Positions 32,801 through 40,417 of a DNA stretch of 48,126 nt are shown piece after piece (within the stretch, counting starts at the first letter, position 1; each line of letters starts with the position of its first letter). The DNA comes from an uncultured Duodenibacillus sp. GTDB taxonomy: Bacteria; Pseudomonadota; Gammaproteobacteria; Burkholderiales; Burkholderiaceae_F. The notes below the pieces were generated by a model. It worked only from the letters and a program-made list of their open reading frames with translations. It was not told the origin of the DNA and did not search any database. The DNA lies in contig CALXKM010000019.1 in the NCBI GenBank assembly GCA_944388865.1, positions 1-48,126 of the forward strand. Direction: 5' to 3'. Made by a program: the position numbers and the translations under genes.

Positions 32801-34722
32801 GCCTGTCTTGGACCTGCGAGTTCTTTGATGCCGCGCCAGATGTCTTTGATTTCCTTCAGACTCAGCCGGCTTTGAGAAAGCAGCTGAAAGTGCTTTTGCA
32901 GATCGCCTTCGCAAAATAAAACCCAGCAGTCAGCCTGCAGGTTGGGATCACGAGCTCCGCGGCCGGCCTCTTGTACGTAGTTTTCTAGAGAAGGCGAAAT
33001 GTCGTAGTGCACGATCAGCCCAATGTCTTTTTTGTCCACGCCCATGCCGAAGGCATTGGTTGCAACGATGATGCGCACGCGATCAGAGAGAAAATCTTCC
33101 TGGTTGCGCTTTTTCTGAGGAGCTGGCATCGGGCCGTTGTAGGCTAGAGCCGGAAAGCCGTCGGTGCTCAAGCGGTTTGCAAGTTCAAGCGTGAGCCTCA
33201 CTGACGAGACATAGACGATGCAAGGGCAATTTTTTTGCTCAAGAATTTCTCTAAGGCGTGCATACTTTTCTTCGGCATCTTTGACTTCCGTCACTTTGTA
33301 GCGAAGATTCGTGCGCACGGATTTCGATGCGAAAATTTTGAGCTCTAATCCCAGTTTTTCCCGAAAGTACTCGCAGATGTCTTGAACAACGCGTTGTCTG
33401 GCCGTTGCGGTAAAACACGAAACAGGAATGCGTCGATTGCTGCCGCGAATGCGCTGTACTCTGGCGATGAAGTCGGCAATGAAGAGATAATCGACGCGAA
33501 AATCGTGCCCCCAGGCAGAAAAACAGTGTGCTTCATCTATGACAAAGCGTTCAATGCGGCGCGACAGCAGAACTTTTTCTATTGTTTTGGAGCGCAGCGC
33601 TTCGGGTGAAAGATAGACAATGCTAGCCGTTCCATTGATGACGAGCTCGTAGGCTTTTGCGCGCTCTACGGGATCGAGCATTCCGTTGATGGTTGCTGCT
33701 TCGCTGATGCCCGCTTGCATTAGGTGATCGACCTGATCCTTCATCAGAGATTGCAGCGGAGAGATGACGACTGTGAGTCCGCGGCTTGCCTGCGCAGCCA
33801 TGAGAGCCGGCAACTGAAAAGCCAACGATTTGCCGCCTCCTGTCGGAAAGATGGCTAGAAGCGATTCGTCGTTAATTGCGGCCTGAGCCGCAAGCTCTTG
33901 AAGTGGTTCGCCCGCATAGAGGCGAAATTGATCAAAGCCAAAAAAGCGACGCAGCCCGACGTGGAGATTCAAAGCGCTGCTGCAGTACTTGCAGCCCATT
34001 TGGCAGCAGGTGCTGCGCAGCCTTTGCATCACCGTTTCTATCGACGGAAAACGGTGCATCAGCCAAGCCGGCGTTGTTGACGAGCCGTCGTCTGCGCTGA
34101 TCAGAGCAAGCGAATAGGCAAGTTCAACGGAGGCCTCGGCAATCAGCCCAAGCACATCGGCATGCGAGCAGAGCTTGCCTTCAAAAAAGTCCAATATGAG
34201 CGCGGCGGTTTGTTTGCTCTCAACGATGGCCTCGTCGTCCGAGCAGAGTCCTGCGGCTCGCAGGTAGGCAAAAAAACCTTCAAAAGCTCGGTGTTTTCGC
34301 AGCAGCAAACCATAAATGCGCTGCAGCGGACGAGGCAGCTTGCAGAACTCGGCAGCAGATTCGTCAAAGACAATTTTTGCTTTACCGGCATCGGCTACAG
34401 GATCGTTGAGCTGTTCGGAGACGATTTTGTCGTCTTTTACAAGCCGGTGATAAGGCTTTTTGGGAAAAAGCAGAGCCGAAAGATAAAGCGTGTCAATGAG
34501 CGGCTTGTGAAAATGAATGCCGAACTTCTCAAGCATCGGCACGTCGAAATCAACAATGTTGTGCCCGCAGATAAAGTGCGCGTCGCGCACAAACTCAACA
34601 AAAGGAGCCGCGCGGCTGCTGCGGAAAGTGCCGCCGTCTTCGCGCAATGCGCCAAGCTCAAGGAGTCTGCTATCGTCGCAGGAAATCTCGGCATCAATGA
34701 AGACGACATGCGGCTGATCCAT
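29845..34722 (-). CDS. 1625-residue fusion: DEDD exonuclease, RecQ-type SF2 helicase, UvrD-type SF1 helicase
   Basis: One uninterrupted frame joins three machines. Residues ~5-120 are a DnaQ-like 3'-5' exonuclease: D-A-E (Asp10, Glu12), G-H-N-x-x-D-F-D (53-60) and a His92/Asp region. A cysteine knot C-C-Q-M-G-C-K-Y-C (239-247) follows. Residues ~255-620 are RecQ-like: T-G-G-G-K-S (294-299), D-E-A-H (396-399), Q-E-A-G-R-G-A-R-D (584-592). A helical/winged-helix middle has no RecQ zinc-binding cysteines. Residues ~1050-1510 are UvrD-like: G-P-G-S-G-K-T (1077-1083), D-E-A-Q-D (1183-1187), G-D-D-D-Q-N-V-Y, I-H-K-S-K-G (about 1445), V-A-V-T-R-A-K. A beta-rich C-terminal domain follows. All catalytic motifs are intact, so both motors and the nuclease should be active in DNA repair or foreign-DNA control. 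The ATG lacks a good ribosome-binding site. Confidence 0.9.
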   Translation of the reverse strand: MDQPHVVFIDAEISCDDSRLLELGALREDGGTFRSSRAAPFVEFVRDAHFICGHNIVDFDVPMLEKFGIHFHKPLIDTLYLSALLFPKKPYHRLVKDDKIVSEQLNDPVADAGKAKIVFDESAAEFCKLPRPLQRIYGLLLRKHRAFEGFFAYLRAAGLCSDDEAIVESKQTAALILDFFEGKLCSHADVLGLIAEASVELAYSLALISADDGSSTTPAWLMHRFPSIETVMQRLRSTCCQMGCKYCSSALNLHVGLRRFFGFDQFRLYAGEPLQELAAQAAINDESLLAIFPTGGGKSLAFQLPALMAAQASRGLTVVISPLQSLMKDQVDHLMQAGISEAATINGMLDPVERAKAYELVINGTASIVYLSPEALRSKTIEKVLLSRRIERFVIDEAHCFSAWGHDFRVDYLFIADFIARVQRIRGSNRRIPVSCFTATARQRVVQDICEYFREKLGLELKIFASKSVRTNLRYKVTEVKDAEEKYARLREILEQKNCPCIVYVSSVRLTLELANRLSTDGFPALAYNGPMPAPQKKRNQEDFLSDRVRIIVATNAFGMGVDKKDIGLIVHYDISPSLENYVQEAGRGARDPNLQADCWVLFCEGDLQKHFQLLSQSRLSLKEIKDIWRGIKELAGPRQAFSSSALELARAAGWSDEQTNNASELETKVKTALAALEDAQYIRREMNSPRVYATSIQVKNQQEAVQKISSVQAFADPGKRQKAERIMRSLISRRSTSMAVSGEAESRIDYLSDRLGIAKPEVIEIVTDLREAGILKDDTDMGAVVGSKGSQKHTMRLLKDFFLLEKFLADELRDRKDPRVSLKELNTKALENALASSVKNIRTIFYFWRISGLIDQLINAGSQCVDIRFEGKYEAVVKSLESRKALCSSIIEILYSLPPAENYSDGKSLVKFSLVGLSRQCKSFSLLNQDATTASVRNALLYLSKIEAFALEGGFLVIYNAMTIRRLVADNRMQYRKDDYKKLDGYYRQKIQQIHIVAKYASLLAADYGQALAFVKDYFSLDYKLFIRRYFKDESEAALSRPITQSTARRLFDGLSEIQRKIVNDKQSQFIAVAAGPGSGKTKVLVHKLASLLLLEETKSEQLLVLTFSRAAATVFKQRLIELIGSAAHYAQIKTFHSFSFDLLGKLGTLQDAQTVVADAAAMIREHKAESARIAKSVLVVDEAQDMNETDFDLIRALIERNPEMRVIAVGDDDQNVYEFRGSDPKFFRSFAEHHATKRYEMIENYRSTAAIVDLANTFAAKISCRMKSSPGKAVNDARGQTRVILYESSAHLAKPIARIIADQHRQRPAAGTTAVLTRTNAQALEAFGALAAAGIKAKLVETEANFSLERILEVRAFLCELDKRRCDCPLVRQEDWEAALEKIARTYRESTSFEILLKLTKLYDSITPKKARYYTDFVEFVRESRIEDLYEAHQKSILVSTIHKSKGTEFDTVHLWLDNAQSRLNDEQKRCLYVAVTRAKSNLFIHESQPIFSRLQCSEFVHEVDRTFWTPPEKLFVSFSLRDVHLDFFIGKKKLICSLRSGQELLARQDSPKMFQANTRFGLKNVLRMSEKGMTRLQKMQAAGWMIERAEIGFIVAWKDRKNDQEEAVVLPKFHFRRLSEQS

Positions 34723-34974
34723 GGAAAGAAAAAGCGTCTGAGAACCCGGTTGTTAAAAGCAGCGCACGCCTGAAAATGGCGGCTGATGGAATTCAGCAAT
34801 TTTAGCCGCGCAGTCCAATGCACATGCGATGGTTTTGCAGACGCGACCGGTATCTTGCGGCAGATTGCAGAAGAATCGTCGAGAGCTGCATAAGCCTCAG
34901 AGTGCATTTTTGGTCTACACTCGGCAAAGCTGCTTATCCTGCAGCTCATCGACGGCAAACAAAAAGGCGAAAAA

Positions 34975-36000
34975 ATGCTGCACTTTGATACTGACTACAT
35001 GCGCGGGGCGCATCCCGAGGTAATGAAAAGACTCATGGAGACCAATCTGCTGCAAACTCCTGGGTATGGAACAGACCAATACACGGCTCACGCACGAGAA
35101 CTCATCGTCAAGGCCTGCGGGCTTGAAGACGGCAAGGTGTTTTTCCTCTCGGGCGGCACCCAGACCAATGCCACGGTCATCGACAGCGTGCTTGCTCGTC
35201 ATGAAGGCGTTTTGGCCGTAGAAACCGCGCACATCAACGTGCACGAGGCTGGAGCCATTGAGGCCTGTGGCCACAAAGTGCTCACGCTGCCTTCGCATCA
35301 GGGCAAGATGTGGGCTGAAGATCTGCAAAAGTGGCTGGATGATTTTTTTGGCGACGACACCTATGAGCACATGGTCGCTCCCGGCATGGTCTATATCTCG
35401 CATCCTACCGAGCTTGGCACTTTGTATTCGCTCTCGGAGCTTGAAGCCATCAGCGCGATTTGCCGCAAGGCGCATATTGCCTTGTATCTGGACGGGGCTC
35501 GTTTGGGGTATGGCCTGGCTTCGCCTGAGGCCGATGTGACGCTCAAGGACATTGCGAGGCTTTGCGACGTTTTCTACATCGGCGGCACCAAAGCAGGCGC
35601 GCTTTTCGGCGAGGCCGTCGTCGTCAGCAACCCCGAACTTTTTGCGCATGCCGTGCCGCTCATCAAGCGCCATGGCGCGCTGATGGCCAAGGGCAGACTG
35701 ATCAGCGTGCAGTTTGAGAGACTTTTTACGGACGATCTCTACGTAGAGATTGCCCGCAGCGCTGTTGCCAGAGCAATGCAGCTCAAAGAGGCCTTTGTGC
35801 GGGCGGGGTTTGAGCTTTTTATTGATTCGCCTACCAATCAGCAGTTTTTCGTGCTCCCCAACGAGGTCATCGATCGACTGCAGAGCGCGGCGACTTTTGA
35901 GCTTTGGGGACCAAGAGGAGAAAAGAAAACGCCTGTGCGCTTTGTGACCGACTGGGCAACGAGCGAGGATGACGTCAAGGCGCTGATTGAATTGCTCTGA
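34975..36000 (+). CDS. ltaE: Low-specificity L-threonine aldolase
   Basis: Threonine aldolase splits L-threonine or L-allo-threonine to glycine and acetaldehyde using pyridoxal phosphate. The 341-residue protein starts with the family pattern F-D-T-D-Y-M-R-G-A-H-P, has the PLP-binding D-G-A-R (Asp173) and I-G-G-T-K-A-G (PLP Lys206), and ends with a small C-terminal domain carrying F-V-T-D-W-A-T. The typical bacterial start M-L-H-F-D-x-D-Y shares ATG 34975 with AAGGCG upstream. It runs divergently from the helicase. Confidence 0.9.
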   Translation: MLHFDTDYMRGAHPEVMKRLMETNLLQTPGYGTDQYTAHARELIVKACGLEDGKVFFLSGGTQTNATVIDSVLARHEGVLAVETAHINVHEAGAIEACGHKVLTLPSHQGKMWAEDLQKWLDDFFGDDTYEHMVAPGMVYISHPTELGTLYSLSELEAISAICRKAHIALYLDGARLGYGLASPEADVTLKDIARLCDVFYIGGTKAGALFGEAVVVSNPELFAHAVPLIKRHGALMAKGRLISVQFERLFTDDLYVEIARSAVARAMQLKEAFVRAGFELFIDSPTNQQFFVLPNEVIDRLQSAATFELWGPRGEKKTPVRFVTDWATSEDDVKALIELL

Positions 36001-36478
36001 TGCTTTGCAGCCTTTTTTGCGCGGGCTTTTTTATTTCTGAATTGCCGCTCAACTCGTTTTGTGCAGAGGTTCGCTGCCAGCCGGATTGCTCCGGCCGGCT
36101 CCTTTGCGTTGGCTGTAATACAGCAAGAGAATCAACGCCGCAGAGCGAAAAACTTGACAAAAGAGCCCGAACATCGGACACTCTCAGGTGCTTTTGTTGA
36201 AATATTCGAAGCAGTCGTCGGCTGCTTCAATTTTCTGACGCCATGAAGTCTCGCAGCCTCATTCTTTTTTCCTTTGCTGCCGCGACCGCCTACTGCCGGT
36301 CGTGCCTCATGCGGCCTGCACTCTGATCTGCTTGTGGGCCGCAGTTTTGACGCGGCTTCAGCCTTTGCCGGACGTTCTCATAGAAAACCCATTTTTTGCA
36401 GATCTGCGGGTCTAAAAGCCTGCGCTGCAGGATGTGGTCCGGTTCGAGAAAAATACCCAATCAGCAATTACACGCAAC
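36001..36478 (+). promoter_or_regulatory. Long leader upstream of metN
   Basis: 478 bases without a convincing gene. It holds weak T-rich terminator signals right after ltaE, a stem AGCCGG/CCGGCT (about 36080-36101), and a promoter-like TTGACA (36154-36159) with GACACT at 17 bases. A perfect 7-bp hairpin GAAGCAG/CTGCTTC (36208-36228) followed by AATTTTC looks like an attenuator, and a 27-codon frame sits at 36243-36326. I see no known SAM-riboswitch fold. The length and terminator-like hairpin suggest transcriptional attenuation of the methionine transporter, but this is not shown. Confidence 0.45.
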
Positions 36479-37507
36479 ATGCTTGAACTAAAGCACATTA
36501 CAAAAACGTTTCAAACCGAAGCAGGTGCCGTCACTGCCGTTGACGATGTATCGCTTTCGATTCGTCCCGGAGAGATTTTCGGCATCATCGGCTTTTCGGG
36601 TGCAGGAAAATCCACGCTTGTGCGCTGCATCAATTTGCTCGAAAGGCCGACTTCGGGTGAAGTCATCGTCGACGGCACTGATCTCACAAAGCTTTCGGAC
36701 GCTGAGCTGCGCGTCGTGCGCCGCCGCATCGGCATGATTTTTCAGCACTTCAATCTCATGCCCAGCCGCACGGTGTTCGGCAACATCGCGCTTGCACTGC
36801 GTCACTCCGGTCTTGATAAAGAGGCCAAGGCTCGAAAAATCAAAGAGCTCCTTGCCCTTGTGGGGTTGTCCGACAAGATCAACGCCTATCCGGCGCAGCT
36901 CTCGGGCGGGCAAAAGCAGCGCGTAGCCATTGCTAGAGCGCTTGCCAATGATCCCAAGGTGCTTTTGTGCGACGAGGCTACAAGCGCGCTTGATCCGCAG
37001 ACAACGCACTCCATTTTGAAGCTTCTCAAGGAAGTCAATCAAAAGCTCAAGCTCACGATTGTGGTCATCACGCATCAGATGGCAGTCATCAAGGAAATTT
37101 GCGATCGCGTGGCGGTGATGAAAAAGGGCCGCATCATTGAAGAGGGCAGCATTACGGAGATTTTTGCGCACCCGCAGGCCGATCTCACCAAGGACTTCAT
37201 CAATACGGCCAACAACGTCAAGAAGTTTCTTGAGGTGGTCTCAAGCGGCGAGCTTGCCTCCGAACTCAATGCGGGCGACAAGGTGCTGCTGCTGACCTAT
37301 ACGGGAAAATCGGCAGGCGAGCCGATGGTGGTGGCGCTCTACGAGCGCTTTCACGTCAAGGCAAACATTGTTTTTGGCAACATTGACTTCATTCAAGGCT
37401 CGGCGCTCGGCAAACTCGGCGTCGTGCTCTCGGGCGAGCCTGAGGCCGTTGCAGCTGCTCAGCAGTATTTAAGAGACAACGGCGTTGCCATTGAGGAGCT
37501 TTCGTAA
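36479..37507 (+). CDS. metN: Methionine ABC transporter ATP-binding protein MetN
   Basis: The 342-residue ATPase has Walker A G-F-S-G-A-G-K-S-T (38-46), signature L-S-G-G-Q-K-Q-R, and Walker B L-C-D-E-A-T-S-A-L-D. The N-terminal block L-x-H-I-T-K-T-F is usual for MetN. The C-terminal ~80 residues form a NIL domain, the methionine-sensing regulatory domain of these importers. It is the first gene of metNIQ, with metI 2 bases after its stop. The ATG at 36479 has no strong ribosome-binding site and an in-frame upstream start at 36434 would add 15 unconserved residues. Confidence 0.93.
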   Translation: MLELKHITKTFQTEAGAVTAVDDVSLSIRPGEIFGIIGFSGAGKSTLVRCINLLERPTSGEVIVDGTDLTKLSDAELRVVRRRIGMIFQHFNLMPSRTVFGNIALALRHSGLDKEAKARKIKELLALVGLSDKINAYPAQLSGGQKQRVAIARALANDPKVLLCDEATSALDPQTTHSILKLLKEVNQKLKLTIVVITHQMAVIKEICDRVAVMKKGRIIEEGSITEIFAHPQADLTKDFINTANNVKKFLEVVSSGELASELNAGDKVLLLTYTGKSAGEPMVVALYERFHVKANIVFGNIDFIQGSALGKLGVVLSGEPEAVAAAQQYLRDNGVAIEELS

Positions 37508-37509
37508 AA

Positions 37510-38187
37510 ATGGACTTCATCAACACCTTGATGCCCAATTTCGAGCGTCTGAGCGGCGAACTGCTCGAGTGCATTGGGCAAACCTTCACGATGCTTGCCG
37601 TCTCAGGCACCATTGCCTGGGTTCTGGGCGTGGCCGTCGGCGTACTTTTGATTGTGTGCCGCCCTCACGGCATCCTTGAAAATCGCGTGCTTTTCACGAT
37701 TTTCGATCGAGGCATCGACATCATCCGCTCCATTCCCTTCATCATTCTCATCGTGCTGCTTATCCCTGTGAGCCGCTTTTTGGTCGGAACGGGTTCGGGC
37801 GTGACGGGCTCCTTTGTGGCGCTCGTTGCCGGCACCGTGCCTTTTTTTGCCCGCCAGATCGAGTCGGTGCTCTCAGACATCGACCACGGTCTGATTGAAG
37901 CAAGTCAGGCCATGGGCTTTTCGCCGCGCGAGATCATCTTCAGCGTCTATCTGAAGGAAAGCATTCCGGGCATTACCCGCGTGACGATGATTACCTTCGT
38001 CAGCCTGGTCGGCATCACGGCCATTGCAGGGGCCATCGGCGCGGGCGGTTTGGGCGACTTTGCCATTCGCTACGGCTACCAAATGGGCTATCGGGATATG
38101 ATTTGGCTCACCGTAATCATCATTTTGCTCATCATCAGCGTTTTCCAATTTTTCGGCAACATCATCATCCGCAAATCCACGCATTAG
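37510..38187 (+). CDS. metI: Methionine ABC transporter permease MetI
   Basis: The 225-residue permease has five membrane helices. The family hallmark E-C-I-G-Q-T-F-T-M-L lies near the N-terminus, followed by I-D-I-I-R-S-I-P-F-I-I-L and the EAA loop E-A-S-Q-A-M-G-F-S-P-R-E-I-I that docks the ATPase. G-A-G-G-L-G-D follows it as in other MetI proteins. It pairs with MetN just upstream and MetQ downstream, and starts with ATG 37510 after GGAG at 36-37496. Confidence 0.94.
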   Translation: MDFINTLMPNFERLSGELLECIGQTFTMLAVSGTIAWVLGVAVGVLLIVCRPHGILENRVLFTIFDRGIDIIRSIPFIILIVLLIPVSRFLVGTGSGVTGSFVALVAGTVPFFARQIESVLSDIDHGLIEASQAMGFSPREIIFSVYLKESIPGITRVTMITFVSLVGITAIAGAIGAGGLGDFAIRYGYQMGYRDMIWLTVIIILLIISVFQFFGNIIIRKSTH

Positions 38188-38222
38188 GCTTGCGATTCAG
38201 CGTTCATAGGGAGAAAAGAAAA

Positions 38223-39104
38223 ATGCACATCAATTCGGGTCTGACCAAGTTTGCCGTCGGCGCTGCCGCGGCCGCTGTCTGCGCAGTCTCTCTGACTGGG
38301 TGCGGCGACGACAAGAACGAGGCAGCTGCTTCCGGCACGACGGTCGTCAAGGTCGGCGTTGTGGGCGACTACAACGCACAGTGGGATACGATCAACGAAA
38401 TTCTTAAAAAGGACAAAATCACCATCAAGCTGGTGAAATTTTCCGACTACGCCACTCCAAACCGCGCGCTTGCCGATGGCGAAATTGATCTCAACGCTTT
38501 CCAGCACAAGGCCTATCTTGCCAACGACATTGCCCGCAACGGCTACAAGATTGAAGCAATCGGGGATACGATCATCACGCCGCTGCGCGTGTTCAACAAC
38601 AAAAACAAGCTCAAGTCCATGAACGAGGTCAAGGACGGCGACATCTTTGCCATTCCGAGCGACCTCACCAACGGCGGCCGCGCGCTCAAGGTGCTTGAAG
38701 CGGCAGGGCTAATCGTCTGCGATCCGGCCAAGGGCTATGTTCCCACCAAGACCGACATCACAAAGTACAACGTCAAGATCGAAATTCGCGAAGCCGAGTC
38801 AGGCGTGCTCTACAACATTTTGCCCGACGTTTCGGCTGCGCTCATCAACGGCGGCAATGCCTATACCGCTGGGCTTGACGCCGTCAAGGATTCGATCTTT
38901 GCCGAAAACATCAACGCCAAGGAAAATCCCAACGTCGGGCAGCTCTACAACGTGATCGTCGCGCGCAGCAAAGATAAGGACAATCCTGTCTACAAGAAGG
39001 TGGTCGAAGCCTACCATACGCAGCAGACTGCCAAGACGCTCATGGATGTCTACAAGGGCGCCTTTACGCCGGTCTGGGCGGGTTCTGAAAACTACAAGTA
39101 TTAA
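38223..39104 (+). CDS. metQ: Methionine-binding lipoprotein MetQ
   Basis: The 293-residue product has a lipoprotein signal peptide with lipobox L-T-G-C and then the NlpA/MetQ fold: V-V-K-V-G-V-V-G-D, F-S-D-Y-A-T-P-N-R-A-L-A-D-G-E-I-D-L-N-A-F-Q-H, and P-S-D-L-T-N-G-G-R-A-L. It delivers D- or L-methionine to MetNI in the periplasm. AGGGAG at 38207-38212 precedes the ATG. It completes a metNIQ operon of conventional order. Confidence 0.94.
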   Translation: MHINSGLTKFAVGAAAAAVCAVSLTGCGDDKNEAAASGTTVVKVGVVGDYNAQWDTINEILKKDKITIKLVKFSDYATPNRALADGEIDLNAFQHKAYLANDIARNGYKIEAIGDTIITPLRVFNNKNKLKSMNEVKDGDIFAIPSDLTNGGRALKVLEAAGLIVCDPAKGYVPTKTDITKYNVKIEIREAESGVLYNILPDVSAALINGGNAYTAGLDAVKDSIFAENINAKENPNVGQLYNVIVARSKDKDNPVYKKVVEAYHTQQTAKTLMDVYKGAFTPVWAGSENYKY

Positions 39105-39127
39105 TTTCTGATTTTTGCATCAGTCGT

Positions 39128-39188
39128 CCGCACGAAGCTTTTTCGGCATGCATCCGGCCGCAGACTTTGTGCGGGCAAATTTTTTTTG
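39128..39188 (+). terminator. Terminator after metQ
   Basis: CCGCAC-N-AAG (39128-39137) pairs with CTT-N-GTGCGG (39165-39174) around an inner G/C-rich loop, then a run of eight T. It would separate metNIQ from the M20 hydrolase gene, although read-through could still couple them. Confidence 0.65.
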
Positions 39189-39201
39189 CGGACAATTTCA
39201 A

Positions 39202-40389
39202 ATGCTTCATATCGATCCGTTCGTGCTCGAACAAAAGGACTACATCGTCAATATGCGCAGATACTTTCATGCGCATCCTGAAATCAGCCTCAAGGAGTAC
39301 AAAACAAGCGCGCGCATTATTGAAGAGCTCGAACGCGAGGGCATCGAGTACGAGCGCGTGGGCGAAACAGGCGTATTTGCCCGCATTGTCGGCAAAAAGA
39401 TTTCGGATAAGAAAGGCCGCGTGGTGGCGCTGCGCGCTGATATGGATGCGCTGGGCATGCAGGACCTAAAGAGCTGCCCGTACGCTTCGCAAAACGAAGG
39501 GCTCTGCCACGCCTGCGGTCATGACGGACATACGGCGACGCTTTTGGCAGCGGCTCGCATCCTCAAGGCGCGCGAAAACGAGTTTTGCGGTGAAGTGAGG
39601 CTCTTTTTTCAGCAGGCCGAAGAAATCGGTCAGGGTGCGCGTCAGTTTGTGGCTGCGGGACTTCTTGAGGGCGTAGACCGACTTTTTGGCGCGCATGTCA
39701 GCAGCTCTCTTGACGTCGGACAGGTTTCGGCCGTTGCGGGGCCCATCAATGCGAGCTGCGACTTTTTCCGCATCAGCGTCAAGGGCAAGGGCGCGCATGT
39801 CTCCAAGCCCAATATGGGCATTGATGCGCTCTACGTTGCAAGCCAGATCGTGGTGGCGCTGCAAAGCATCGTTGCGCGCAGCACCGATCCGATGGATGCG
39901 GTCGTCGTCGGCGTGGGCAAGGCCTGGGCCGGCACGCAGTACAACATTGTGGCCGAAGAGGCGGTGCTCGAAGGCACAACGCGCACCTTTACGCCCGAGG
40001 TGCGTGAATTCACCAATAGGCGCGTCGAGGAAATCGCCAAGCAGACGGCTGCGCTTTATGGCGCCCAGGCTTCAGTGACGTTTAAAAATTACTCCTCGCC
40101 ACTGATTACTGACGCCAAGGCAACGGCAGAAGTGCGCCGCATTGCTGAAAAGATCGTCGGCCCCGAAGGAATTGCGGCCGATTATCCCAAGTCGATGAGC
40201 GCAGAAGACTTTGCCGACTATTTGCCGCATGTCTGCGGTACGTTCGTGTACTTCGGCACCCGCAGCAAGAAGCCGGGCACCGAGTACTCCAATCACAATG
40301 GGCACTTCGACATCGACGAAGACGGTCTGCTCGTGTCCTGCAGCCTGTACGTAAACTACGCGCTTTTTGTGCTCAACGAGCTGCAATAG
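39202..40389 (+). CDS. M20 family metallo-amidohydrolase (N-acyl amino acid deacylase type)
   Basis: The 395-residue protein belongs to the M20D aminoacylase/hippurate hydrolase group. Metal-site elements are F-H-A-H-P-E (22-27), L-R-A-D-M-D-A-L (77-84), C-H-A-C-G-H-D-G-H-T-A (102-112) and Q-Q-A-E-E (137-141). The G-K-G-A-H-V-S dimerisation region and the C-terminal N-H-N-G-H-F complete the set. Typical reaction: release of an amino acid from its N-acyl form. Lying just after metNIQ it may deacylate N-formyl- or N-acetyl-methionine, but this is inference from position alone. The gene is full length. Confidence 0.87.
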   Translation: MLHIDPFVLEQKDYIVNMRRYFHAHPEISLKEYKTSARIIEELEREGIEYERVGETGVFARIVGKKISDKKGRVVALRADMDALGMQDLKSCPYASQNEGLCHACGHDGHTATLLAAARILKARENEFCGEVRLFFQQAEEIGQGARQFVAAGLLEGVDRLFGAHVSSSLDVGQVSAVAGPINASCDFFRISVKGKGAHVSKPNMGIDALYVASQIVVALQSIVARSTDPMDAVVVGVGKAWAGTQYNIVAEEAVLEGTTRTFTPEVREFTNRRVEEIAKQTAALYGAQASVTFKNYSSPLITDAKATAEVRRIAEKIVGPEGIAADYPKSMSAEDFADYLPHVCGTFVYFGTRSKKPGTEYSNHNGHFDIDEDGLLVSCSLYVNYALFVLNELQ

Positions 40390-40417
40390 TTTTCAGAAAG
40401 TCCGCTGAAGGCGCCGC

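Noticed and set aside
28870-34722. CBASS-like defence pairing of the patatin and helicase genes
   Set aside because: No nucleotidyltransferase or HORMA/TRIP13 gene is present, the patatin is of the YjjU housekeeping type, and a terminator separates the two.
36243-36326. 27-residue leader peptide before metN
   Set aside because: It has a signal-like look but no ribosome-binding site and no methionine-rich codons as expected for an attenuation peptide; kept only as a remark.
36001-36478. SAM riboswitch upstream of metN
   Set aside because: None of the conserved SAM-riboswitch cores could be recognised; only simple hairpins were found.
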